Notes under the pieces: generated by a model | Told to the model about the DNA's origin: nothing | Database searches by the model: none | Seen by the model: only the letters and a program-made list of their open reading frames with translations | In this document: positions 23,505 through 34,035 of the stretch, piece after piece | Layout: each line of letters begins with the position of its first letter | Numbering within the stretch: position 1 is the stretch's first letter | Translations under genes and position numbers: made by a program | DNA from: Silene latifolia | Lineage: Eukaryota; Streptophyta; Magnoliopsida; Caryophyllales; Caryophyllaceae | Assembly (NCBI RefSeq): GCF_048544455.1 | Contig: NC_133534.1 | Coordinates: 220,438,292 to 220,502,291, forward strand | Length of the DNA: 64,000 bases | Direction of reading: 5' to 3'

Positions 23505-23923
23505 ACCACCGAATTATTACTCACATTACTTAAAGCTTACCTCTTTTCATATAGCCAACACATACAATGCCTTACGGACATTACTCATTACTTACACAAA
23601 CATTAATTCATAAAATCATTTGCTACTTTATTCGAATAATTAGCCTCAGTTATAAAGCATGTATATATACATATATGGTAAATACACCACTCCGGTGAAA
23701 TATAACCAGCAGACATTACGGATGTAAAATGAATGCAATAAGAACCAACTACTACTTGCACTATTCGTTACGAATCCGCATACAAAATCCAAACACGACT
23801 TCCAACATATGAAATTAACGGTTCAAACATGTTACTAATCATAAACAATCATATTAAACATCAAATATGCAATGGCATAGCCATCAAAACAATTTTAATT
23901 AAGGAAATGTTCCTGTAACAGTG

Positions 23924-24035
23924 CCACTCGATCGAGTGTCTTAGCTACTCGATCGAGTAGCCCCAAATCAAAATGCTCCATCCCCTTCACACCTGCAGCT
24001 ACTCGACCGGGTGAGGGGCACTCTGTCGAGTGGCC
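23924..24035 (-). repeat. TCGATCGA palindrome array, F 3' region
   Basis: Four sites: CACTCGATCGAGTG (23925-23938), CTACTCGATCGAGTAG (23945-23960), and two weaker sites TACTCGACCGGGTG and CACTCTGTCGAGTG near 24000-24032. The perfect 16-mer is identical to the one in the LTR at 21473. Confidence 0.85.
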
Positions 24036-24267
24036 ACAGGTCAAACCTCGAAGTCTTCCTGTCATAACACACAATATATATATATAAAATGTCACATAAG
24101 AGCGAGTCGGGATGACAATCCGATCCCCAAAATCCTGCAAACAAGTTCAAGCCAAGCAATTCGGCCTTATGGCCATCCATACAAACCAAATGTAAGAAGT
24201 ACTAACTAAAAACGACTACTACAATCCAACACAGCCAACCCATAAACAAAGAGAAAGGAAAGGAGTA

Positions 24268-25343
24268 TCACTCTTGTTGCTGCTGCTCATCCATCATCTC
24301 ATCTCCACCTCCACCCGAGGTACCTACTCCTGATGACCCAAGACCCGCGTCGACCCCTGCTCCAGCTCCTGGACTCTCATACCATGGGGTCAAACCGCCA
24401 AAAGCAAAGGACTGTGGTGTCCCCCATACTGTCTGGTCCACCCCGTAAGAGTGGAAAACCCCACTGTAGTCCCCAACTCCGCTCTACCACACTGGATGTG
24501 GTCCCTCGGTCCCAATACCCTAAGCATATGCCATCTCATGCATGTTCCGGAGTGTCAAGGTAGAGGACACTCTCTCTGCCAAGTAGCTCGAACGCGTCTC
24601 CGGGGTATCCAGGTAGGGGTAACAAGGAAATGGGTACTGAGGCGGCGCTGCTGGCTATGGCTGGGTCTCAGCCGTCCTTTTCCTCACACGACGTGGCCCC
24701 CTCCCTAGCCTGGGTCTATCCTCCGCTGCTCTCACGTTCTCCCCCATCCTCGGCTCGGGCATCACCTGAAGGATCGTGTCGTCAATGAGGTATGTCTGTG
24801 TCGGCTGGTGTGCATCCTCATCCTCCTCATCAGAATCAACCGCATCCAAAGGCTCAGTCGGTGGAAGGTGCTCAGGATCCGGTATCCTCATCCAGCTCAT
24901 ACCCCACACCCTCCATGCTAGGCTACAATCCTCCAAGGTTCTCAACCATTTCAGGTCGAGGTAGTAATCTCTGTCCATGGTAGGCACCGGGGTGGCCAAG
25001 GGAAGGTACTCAGAGGAAGCCTCAAAGGAGGCTAGCTTTTCAGCTAACCGAGTGGCAAAAGCACCACAACTCAAGTGCCAAGTGGTAGAAGTAGCCATCA
25101 AAGCAAGGCTAGCACAGACCATGGTAGGAACATTGAAGACCACCTTCTCGGTCCGCTCCGGGTTAAGATAAGCCATCAAAAGCAACAACTCGTGAGAGTT
25201 CAACTTACTCATGTCAGGCTTCTCATAAAGAAGGTTCGATATAGAACGAAGAAAGATCCTCAAGGTAACATGTTGAACGTCATTAATCAACATGTTGCTG
25301 GCGGTGGGAGCTGAATTCCCAGAAAGGCAAGGCATAAGGCGGC
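24268..25343 (-). pseudogene. Downstream (env-position) ORF of F, C-terminal part
   Basis: This is the second half of the ORF that begins at 61095; element D splits it. The frame reads on from 60630 with the GCGGC duplication counted once. This part includes MLINDVQHVTLRIFLRSISN, then an acidic stretch (DSDEEDED) and an arginine-rich patch (RGPRRVRKR). After a TAG at 24655 the same frame continues through two more TAGs to DEMMDEQQQQE and a TGA at 24268. The protein is homologous in position and style to the second ORF of D, the type annotated in plants as 'ATHILA ORF-1' or env-like. Its true role is unknown. Without stops the two halves would give about 513 codons. Confidence 0.82.
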
Positions 25344-25689
25344 TGGTGTGACCATAATTAGAGCATATTTAGTCCCCGAATTAGCCTTGTTCCCATGCTT
25401 TTTAGTGCATATTTGGGTCATTTATTGTCTTTAGTTCTTTCTTTTGCATATTCTTTGAGGTTTTGTGTCCTTGGTAGGAAAGGAGTGCAAACCTTGCATT
25501 TTCATGGCAAAATGAGGCTAAATTGATTGAATTCAATGACCAAGCATCAAGGAGAGACAAGATTAGAAGGCCTTTGTACATACTATAGTAGATGGGAAAT
25601 GACGAGAAAAGATCCTTGCATCCCCGAGGAAATCCTCAAGGATTTTATGAAGAAAAAGGAAGAAAAGAAAAAGGAAAGAAACTGCCTGA

Positions 25690-25815
25690 CAATCCGTGCG
25701 GATTGCCTAGAAGACGCCCGTCTTCACCCCACAATCCGAGCGTCTTCCCCCAAAAGACGCCCGAGAAAAACCACCCAAAGACGCCCGTCTTTCCCTTCTG
25801 GACGCCCGTCCAGAA
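25690..25815 (+). repeat. GACGCCCGTC palindrome array in D LTR
   Basis: Sites: CAATCCGTGCGGATTG (25690-25705), GAAGACGCCCGTCTTC (25710-25725), AAAGACGCCCGTCTTT (25777-25792) and TTCTGGACGCCCGTCCAGAA (25796-25815, nine-base arms), with half sites between. The central two bases (CC or TG) break the symmetry; the arms pair fully. The outer arm sequence differs from site to site while pairing is kept. Confidence 0.9.
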
Positions 25816-26013
25816 GCTGCCAAATCCGCCCGTCCCGTGCCAAAGATGCCCGGATTCCCAGGCAGTCCCATTTCGTCTTATACAAGCTTGAAGGAAGGAT
25901 GCACATCTTTTTCTAGAGACCGGAGTCTCCCTAGAGACCGGCGATTCCTCAACAAGGGACTTAATCGTCATTTAAGCCCTTAGTTAACCCTAATTCATGT
26001 ACCTAATCCCCAC

Positions 26014-26020
26014 TATAAGT
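26014..26020 (+). promoter_or_regulatory. TATA box of D 5' LTR
   Basis: TATAAGT in the context CCACTATAAGTACCCC. The right LTR has TATAAAT at 59524-59530 and LTR L has the same on the minus strand at 63491-63497. It lies 199 bp after the last palindrome. Confidence 0.65.
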
Positions 26021-27109
26021 ACCCCATTAGTCTAATTAGAAGAACATGTTCTTCTTAGCAATCTTTAGTGTAGTTAATATCAATCAAATCTCTCTTTAAT
26101 CTTGTAATCAACATTTAATCAAGTTTTAATACAAGTTTTATTTCCTTAATCTCTCTCTTGTTCATCCTTTATTTTGGGTAATTGAAGATTATTTGGGTTA
26201 TTATTGGGAGATTGACAACCTTCTAATCAAGCATCAAGTACTTCTTTTATTCTTTGCTTTATTATTGGAATCATTAGTAGGTATAATTCTCTTAATCCCT
26301 TTTTAATTATTGTTTATCACTTTCATTTATTCATCATGTTTCACCTTGTTGGTATGATTGACAACCTTGCTAGCATGTTCAACATGATAATGAGTGAGTA
26401 GTTTCCTTAGCTAGGGTTAATGGGTAATTAGGGGAAACCAACATGTCATGCTTAATTTAATATGTTTTCATAATTTATTTTCTTGCTTGTTGTGATCTCA
26501 ACTTATGCACATGTTATGTTTGATGAAATGTGAGCCTATGAATCCTTGCATTTTTTACCCATCACCTATCTTTTCAATGAGACTTATAAGACATAAACCA
26601 ACTCGAGTCTCATGAGACCATGCATATTGTTGAGTAGGGAAGATTAAGTCGACTTGTAGGTGTTGTATAATCTAATCGATTCGGCTCCGGGACTCAAACT
26701 TTCCTAGGATTGTAAGATATAAACCAACTCGATCCATCACAACAATAATTTCTTGCTTATAACTTGAGAACATGTTGGTATGATCAATTCCCATGATTCC
26801 CCAATGACCCCATGACACCCTAGTGCCTTTTATCAATTGTTTACATCCCTTATAATTCATCTTGCTAGTTTACTTTCATTGCTATTTAGTTTAGTGATCT
26901 TCTACTTCAAACCCCAATTGTGACACCCTTAGACACCGCTAGTTGCAATAGAAATCTCATCTCAATTCCCGTCCCTTGGGATCCGGCCTTTACTTGCCTT
27001 TTTACTAATTGTAGAGTTGTTTGTGAAGTTATAATTTGTGTTTTGTTCTAGGTGCTTCTAAGGACAAGTACTGAAAACTAAACCCCTCACGAGGGATCAC
27101 GACCAAAAA

Positions 27110-27127
27110 TGGCGCCGTTGCCGGGGA
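27110..27127 (+). other. Primer binding site of D (tRNA-Asp type)
   Basis: TGGCGCCGTTGCCGGGGA starts four bases after the LTR end. This is the primer site known for Athila-type elements and fixes the plus orientation of D. Confidence 0.9.
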
Positions 27128-27509
27128 CGGTGTTAACTTGATTTAGATTTTCTTACATTGTTATTAGTTGTGTCTTTCTTTGCCTTGGGGAAGTAAAACT
27201 CCTCAAGGTTTGTTCTAATTATTTTCGAGTTGTTTGATATTTTGCATGTCTAGAAGGTCACAAGGTGACTTGTTACCCTTTGATCACGAAATTGAAAGGA
27301 CTTTGACAACCAATAGAAGACTTGCTAGGAGAACTTTGAGAGGTATTGGTGAGGTTGTAGGTATTCAACCAAATAGTATTGAGTTCATCAACCCTTTTGC
27401 AAGAGAAGGTGAGGAGAACCCGACACAAAATCCAACACAAAATCAACCCACAATGCCTAAGTTTTCATCACATTCCGTACCCGCCGAGGAGAACCTGCAC
27501 AAGAAACAA

Positions 27510-27720
27510 GTCGTTTACCAACCGATTTTACCGACCGCTCAAAAAGTCGGTCTTTGAATCCCATTACCGACCGATATCAGTTGGTAAATTAAATATGGTC
27601 GGTAATTTACCCACCGATTATCTTTCAGACGGTAATATTATAAAATCGGTCTCTAAATATTAAATTACCCACCGATATACTCAATTTAGAGACCGAATTA
27701 ACAATCGGTAGGTAAATAGA
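27510..27720 (+). repeat. Left subterminal repeats of CACTA-1
   Basis: Repeats of TTACCGACCGA, GTCGGTC and CCCACCGAT in both orientations. They match the block at 33610-34035 and are the likely transposase binding region. Confidence 0.85.
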
Positions 27721-27978
27721 CCAAAGCAAAAAAATAAAAAACGACCAAACACATATTAGGGTTACAAACACATACTCCACAATTTACCACAACCACATAC
27801 TCATACTCCACAATTTACCACACGACTGATCCATCCTCGCCGGACACACCCTCGCCGGACCCACATCACGTCGACGTCCCGACACTCCCGGAGCAACCCT
27901 CACTGGACCCACTTCACCGCCGGTACTGTGGTCAGGCCGATTGAAACCTCTTCTTTCTCCTTTTCCTAATTTTATTTA

Positions 27979-29189
27979 GGTATGTTTTTTCCATAATTTT
28001 TTTGTTCTTAATTGTTTTAGTAGTGTTATTATGGTTGTTTAGACTTAAGTTTGTGTAATATTTGATTATTTGTTAGGATTTGAATGTAATTTTGAAATTG
28101 CTTAAGTTAGGGTTAGGTTTTGGTGAAATTGGGGAAGTTAGGGTTAGGTTTTGGTTTAATTTAATATTGGTGATGTTTATTAAATTGCAAGCAAAGCACG
28201 ATTCCTGGGTGTGTTCACAAATTAGATTAGTAGTGTTATTATGGTTGTTCACAACTGCCAAATCCAACATAAAACTTGAATCCATTGCTCACATTATCGG
28301 ATAGTGCACATAACTTCATAAGAATTATTTCTTCAAAATTTCGGAAGGTGTAGTGTCTTGAAAGGATGGACAGAGACAGGGGATGATCATAATGTCCATA
28401 CATTCTTTCACACCCAATGCAACTTATTTGATAGTTTACGTATTTTACGAAGGATCAGGCCAATTCAGCCATAGGGTGCTCAATTTTGCTATAAGTATAA
28501 GATGGTGGAGGCAGGAAACTTCAAGAGCATGTAGGGAAAATGTTGAAGATATATCTGATATATGGACTATAAAAATCAAACTTTGGATGAAAGAACTCTA
28601 GAATCATCTTACAATGCCAACATAAAATCATTTCCAGAGACAATTAAAAATCACGCAAGCCGCAGCACAAATGGAATTAGACACTCCCTATGATCCTGTA
28701 TCTACAAATAAAAAATACAAGCCATGAAATGTGGGACATATAATTTGACTTCAGTTATTCTTGTTTAAGATCGTCTTAATTTAAGTTGTCTCACAAACTA
28801 TTATAATTTCACCGTCCTAAGTTAAGACGATCTTAAACAAGAATTTGTAACTTAGATATAGTGATTATTACTTCTTTATGATATGTTTGTTCTACCTGTT
28901 GAATTTAAATGTAGAAATGTTTTAGTTTGTGTGAAATTGGAGTTTTTAATTTTATGTTGTTTAGTTGGGGATGTTAGAAATTTGATATTGTGATATTTAT
29001 AGGAGTAATTAGGCTTAAATTTGTTAAAATTAGTTTAATTAATGTTGTGATTTACTTAGTTAATTAATGTTTGATAGACTTAAGCAGTTAGCTTACTTAG
29101 TATAATTATAAGCTAAGTTATTTTCTTATTGCTAATGAGTTCATTCATGTCTTTTTTTTATCCTAAGTTGTATTTCTCTTTTTATATAG
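27979..29189 (+). other. Intron in 5' UTR of CACTA-1 transposase
   Basis: A C-rich leader ends TTTATTTAG with donor GTATGT at 27979, and the acceptor TTTATATAG ends at 29189, eight bases before the transposase ATG. The intron holds a small foldback element (28758-28843) and a stretch at 28340-28600 that could encode GSGQFSHRVLNFAISIRWWR, whose origin I do not recognise. Confidence 0.55.
28758..28843. mobile_element. Small foldback (MITE-like) element
   Basis: Perfect 22-bp inverted arms at 28758-28779 and 28822-28843 enclose 42 bp. The arms begin TTCTTGTTTAAGATCG. The flanks TTA and TTT do not give a clear duplication, so I cannot assign a superfamily. Confidence 0.7.
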
Positions 29190-32100
29190 AACAATAATGA
29201 AGAGGGTGGAACGAGAATGGATGTATGAACGGGTGGATGATAGAAAAATGGTTAAGTATGAATATGTAGTTGGGGTGAATAGTTTTATAGAATATGTTAA
29301 AACCCAAGATGAATTTAGTCATTCACAACTCATTAGATGTCCATGTGTCAAGTTCAAAAATATGAAATACTTGAGTGAATTTGTGGTGCACGAACATCTT
29401 ATTAGGAAGGGTTTCACGGGGAACTATTATGAATGGGTGTGTCATGGTGAGCCTTTTTCTTTTCCAATACCCAACAATGAACCAAACACCCACGCTTCCA
29501 TTGGCGGATCATATCGAGACATGGTAATAGATGGTTTAGGAGACACGGCGTTAGACCTTTTGGAGGAACCTCCTATCGGTGAAGAAGAAACTCCACACCC
29601 TCAATTGAAGAGTTTTTTTGATATGTTAGAAGCGGCGGAGATGCCTTTGTATAAGGGGAGCGATATGTCAGTGTTACAAGCAAGCAAATCGCAAGGCTTA
29701 TTAACATAAAATGTGAGGATAACTTATCGCACAAATGTGTAGATAAGGTTGCCTCACTTCTTGAAGATGCTTTACCTCGGGATAATGTGATGACCCGCAC
29801 ATTCTATAACGTAAAAAAATTGCTTAAAGCTCTTCAACTTCCCTATCAAAAGATTCATTGTTGTGAAGAGGGTTGTATGCTCTTTTGGAATGAAGATGTG
29901 TCACTTGAAAAATGTAAGAAGTGTGGCAAAGATAGGTACAAGCCAAAACCTGCAAGTGGAAAGAGCATACCTCACAAATTCTTAATCTACCTCCCTCTAG
30001 GTCCAAGATTGCAACGACTTTATGCAACTAGGAATATTGCGGAGGCAATGAGATGGCATGATCAAAACCCTCGTGTGCAAGGTACATTCGCTCACCCAAG
30101 TGATAGTGAGGCTTGGAAGCATTTGGATAAAATGTTCCCAGAATTTGCCAGTGAGCCTCGAAATGTTAGACTTGGTTTGTGCACAGACGGTTTTAAACCA
30201 TACGGTCAATTTGGGAATAATTATTCATGTTGGCCTGTAATTCTTACTCCTTATAACCTACCGCCATGGTTATGCATGAAGAAACCGTTTATGTTTCTTT
30301 CCTTGATTATTCCCGGTCCTAAAAATCCTAAAAAGAACTTGGATGTCTATTTACAACCTCTTATTGAAGAGTTTAAAGACTTGTGGGAGGTTGGTATACC
30401 CGCTTTCGATGTGTCGAAGAAACAAAACTTTCAGCTCAAAGCCGCTCTTTTATGGACCATCAATGACTTTCCAGCTTACGGCATGCTTTCTGGTTGGGCA
30501 ACCGCCGGTAAACTTGCTTGTCCTTATTGTATGGAAGAATCAAAGGCCTTTTGGCTTCCTCACGAAGGTAAGATGTGTTGGTTTGACCGTCACCGACATT
30601 TCTTATCCACTAACCACGTATTCCGTTATAATAAAACATCCTTTCTCAAGAATAAGTTTCAAAAAAATGATGAACCCCCTCCAATAATGTCCGGATTTGA
30701 AATTTGGGAGAATATTCGTGATTATCCAACTATCATTGATGGTACAGATCTTTGAATTTAAGGAGTTGAAAAACTCAAAACGGGATGGTTTAAGAGAAGT
30801 ATATTTTGGGAATTACCGTATTGGAAGCATTTGTTGCTAAGGCATAATTTGGATGTCATGCATATTGAAAAGAATTTCTTTGAGTTGTTGATTCACACAG
30901 TGATGGATAATAAGAAGAAAACCGCCGACAATCACAACTCAAGAAAAGACTTGCCCAAATTATGCAAAAGATCACATTTACACATAAAAGAGAATGGTCA
31001 AAAGCCAAAAGCTCCATTTGCTCTTGATAAGGCTCAAAAGAAAGTGTTGTGCGAGTGGATTTGTAATTTGAGGTTTCCAGATGGATATGCATCAGACTTG
31101 AGTAGGTGTGTTGATCTAAAGGATCTCACTCTTCATGGGATGAAGAGTCACGATTGTCACGTATTCATGGAAAGATTATTACCAGTTGCCTTGAAACACT
31201 TATTGCCGAAAGATGTGTGGAATGCAATAACTGAAATTAGTCTATTCTTCCGTGATTTGTGCGCCCCGACCCTCAAACTCGAAAACATAGAAAATCTAGA
31301 GCACAACATTGCCGAGATCCTTTGCAAGCTTGAAAGAGTGTTTCCGCCGTCATTTTTCAATTCTGTGGAACACTTACCTATACATTTGCCTTATGAAGCA
31401 AGAGTAGGAGGCCCAGTGCAATATAGGTGGATGTACCCTTTTGAGAGGTAAATGAAAACATCTCTTAGTTAAATTACTTATTCAAACTAATCTATATATC
31501 TTGTATATGCTACTAACACTAAAAGTGTATGTAGGTTTCTAAATCACCTAAAACAAAAAGTTGGTAATAAAGCAAGAATAGAAGGGTCTATTTGCAATGC
31601 TTTTTTAGTGGAAGAAATATCAAATTTCTGCTCCCAATATTTTGAAGAGCATATAGACACAAAGGCTAAAGATTTGGATTTTGGAACTACAGAGCAAACT
31701 GATTCTACTTTACCCGAGCTATTCCAAAAACATGGAGGTAAATCATTCACAAAAGGAAAAATAAGATACTTGGATGGAGAGGAATATGAGCGTGCCCATC
31801 TTTATGCCTTATCAAACTGTGAACGATTAGAAAAATATGATAGGTACGTAAGTATAATAACATAATTAGTTTTATGAAATTATCTAACTTTAATAATATT
31901 TATAGTAGTAAAAACTTTGAAATTTTAGGTTATTCGAAGCTTTCATCCGTGAGCAACATCCACAAGTAACTAATGACGATGAGGTTTGGAGTTCATATGA
32001 GAAGCTCTATCCACCGTGGTTTAAAGAACATGTAAGTTTCATAGGTAAACATTAGACAAATATATACAAACCTTAAGTACAAAATATATTTACTTATCTA

Positions 32101-32920
32101 ACTTTGAAATTAGGTAATTCAAGAGAATATCAAAGATGATTTGTTGGTTGCCTTAGCAATGGGTCCTTCTAAAGAAGTACAAACTTGGCAGAGATATTCT
32201 ATCAATGGCTTTAATTTTCACACATTGAAGTATGGGAAAAATAAAGCTAGTATGAATTACGGTGTTTGCGTAAACGGTATTGATGGAGATGACTATTATG
32301 GTACCTTAGAAGAGATCATTGAGTTAAGGTATTGTGGCGAACAAACGGTTTACAACGCCATCTTGTTCAAATGTTGTTGGATGGATAATTCTTCAAACGG
32401 CACAATTGTTCATGACACCTATAAACTTGTAGAAGTTAATCATAAGAGGAAGTACGGAAAATACGATCCTTTTGTACTTGCACATCAAGTTAATCAAGTA
32501 TATTATGCTCCTTATCCAAACACAAGGAAAGATAGAGATCATTGGTGGGCGGTGTTCAAAAGTAAGGCAAGATCAGAAATTGATACACCGGTTGACAATA
32601 CTATGGTATTACAAGAAGAGGTGACGACACCTCTAAATTTGTCTTCCATTGTCGAAGATGATCTGTTACAAGTTTTGGATGAAGGTGGCGATGAGGAAGA
32701 AGATGAAGAAGAGGTGGAGTTTCATAGATTACAAAGAGGAAAGAATGACATGTACGACAAAGATGAAGATGATTTTATAAATGATGATGATGATGATGAT
32801 GATGCTGATGATGAGGAGGAGGAGGAGGAGGAGGAAGAGGAGGAGGAGGAGGAGGAGGAGGAGAAGGAGGAGGAAGAGGAAGAAGAAGAGGAGGAGGAAG
32901 AGGAAGAAGAAGAAGACTAG
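29190..32920 (+). pseudogene. TNP2-type CACTA transposase, multi-exon, broken
   Basis: The coding region starts at ATG 29197. Exons: 29190-31447, 31535-31843, 31929-32031 and 32114-32920, each joined by GT/AG introns of about 80-90 bp with the frame kept. In order: an N-terminal transposase-associated region (ERVDDRKM...IRCPCVKFKN), the TNP2 core (CMLFWNED...CKKCGKDRYKPK, LRHNLDVMHIEKNFFELLI, ELPYWKHLLLRHNLDVMH), a DUF4218-like region (LPIHLPYEARVGGPVQYRW) and a DUF4216-like region (YVYYAP-type VYYAPYPNTRKDRDHWWAVF). The C-terminus is a long acidic tail of Asp and Glu. Breaks: a frameshift near 29690 and two in-frame stops near 30752-30762 (TGA, TAA). It acts in the nucleus in active relatives, cutting at the CACTA ends. 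Confidence 0.9.
32690..32917 (+). repeat. GAT/GAG trinucleotide tract in transposase tail
   Basis: GAT repeats from about 32773 pass into a tract of only A and G from about 32813 to 32917. It encodes the Asp/Glu tail. A pure purine strand of about 100 bases can form triplex DNA and is prone to slippage. Confidence 0.85.
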
Positions 32921-33145
32921 TTCTTGTTTGTTTTATAATTCATCTATGTATTAAGACTTACATTTTTAAATCATGAGAATTAGTTCATTACATTTTCTAT
33001 TAAGATTAGTTCATTAAATTTCCTATTAAGAATAGTTCTTGTTTGTTATATAATTTATCTATGTATTAAGACTTACATTTTTAAATCATGAGTATTAGTT
33101 CATTACATTTTCTGTTAAAATTAGTTCATTACATTTTTAATTCAT
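32918..33145 (+). repeat. 115-bp tandem duplication
   Basis: Two diverged copies of a 115-bp unit, starting at the transposase stop (TAGTTCTTGTTTGTT, 32918) and at 33033. Both contain ATCTATGTATTAAGACTTAC. It forms the 3' UTR/spacer between the two CACTA genes. Confidence 0.75.
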
Positions 33146-33188
33146 GACATTTATCTATATTGCTAATGTTTTCTAGTGTGCATTTAAT

Positions 33189-33646
33189 TTGTTTAAGATG
33201 TCAGGCCGAGGACGAGGACGGGGACGGGGACGAGGACGGGGAAAAGGAGAAGGACGAGGCGTGGTATTTAGGAACCAGCAGCAGGAGGATGAGGAGGACA
33301 GATCTGGAGACGTCTCCGAAATGGTCATGGATCAGAATCCGGAGCACACCGCATCTACGGCATCAAAGTGTGATGTTATTGAAATAGAGCCGGGAAAGCT
33401 ATGGTACAATTTGTTATCTATATTGTATTTTTTTAAGTAAATGCAATTTAAACACGAATTTAATCAATTTTGCATTAATATTGATATAGGTTTGACGACA
33501 CCCCGGTGACCCAGAGAGTTACCCGCTCTTTCAAAAACAACTACGATTTCCCTTACTTCAACTGGTCGGAAACTCCACAATCCACAATCCCAAATTCACA
33601 TTCCACAACATTACCGACCGAAAAAACCAATTACCGACCGAAATAA
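33189..33646 (+). CDS. Second CACTA-1 gene, Gly/Arg-rich protein
   Basis: Two exons: 33189-33403 and 33490-33646, with donor ATG|GTACAA and acceptor GATATAG, the frame kept across a Trp codon. The product would be 123 residues: an N-terminal MSGRGRGRGRGRGRGKG run, an acidic middle (QQEDEEDRSGD) and a C-terminal FDDTPVTQRVTRSFKNNYDF. CACTA elements usually carry a second gene for a DNA-binding accessory protein (TnpA in En/Spm); position and basic character fit, but I see no sequence homology that proves it. The stop lies inside the right subterminal repeats, so the gene may be truncated and fused to repeat sequence. Confidence 0.6.
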
Positions 33647-34035
33647 AAAATTTACCCACCGATTTAATCAATTTACCGACCGCTTGTCGGTGGGTAAATC
33701 CATTATTTACCCACCGACTTTACTTTTTCCCACCGTTTTCGGTGGGTAATTTTATTATTTTACCGATCGATTTTCAATTTACCGACCGCTATTACCAATC
33801 TCGTTGACTGGTCAACTCCTTTATATTCCGACCGATTTTCAATTTACCAACCGCCAAATCGGTAGGTAATTTTCTTAAATTAGCGACCGCTTGTAGTCGG
33901 TCGGTAAATTATGTTTACCGTCCATATTTACCGACCGATTTTTGTCGGTCGTAAATATCCTTAAATCGGTCAGTAATGCTATTTACCGACCGAATTAGAG
34001 ATTTACCGACCGTCCAAAACGGACGGTAAAAGACC
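33610..34035 (-). repeat. Right subterminal repeats of CACTA-1
   Basis: A dense array of TTACCGACCG, GTCGGTAAAT and CCCACCGA motifs that matches the left array. It leads into the terminal TTTCTTGTAGTG. Confidence 0.88.

Larger units (their letters stand above)
21656..24267 (-). other. 3' untranslated region of F
   Basis: On the minus strand this runs from the end of the downstream ORF (24268) to the polypurine tract. It is interrupted by a solo copia LTR (21704-22999). It holds a second hairpin/purine block at 23466-23504 and a palindrome array at 23924-24035. I find no protein frame that stands out. Confidence 0.6.
25344..27105 (+). repeat. 5' LTR of D
   Basis: The 1,762-bp LTR starts TGGTGTGACCATAATT and ends GGATCACGACCA. 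The right LTR starts TGATGTGACC, so the left copy has a G for A at position three. The LTRs differ by scattered substitutions and by indels, including a 22-bp duplication near 59400-59450 in the right copy. Confidence 0.93.

Noticed and set aside
24333..25314. Several plus-strand frames across the F downstream ORF
   Set aside because: They are shadows of the minus-strand ORF, which has homology to the D ORF and continues in frame across the D insertion.
25527..25971. Overlapping 100-130 codon frames on both strands in the D LTR (also at 59018-59493)
   Set aside because: They come from the GC-rich palindrome array, which is stop-poor on both strands; there is no protein-like conservation beyond LTR identity.
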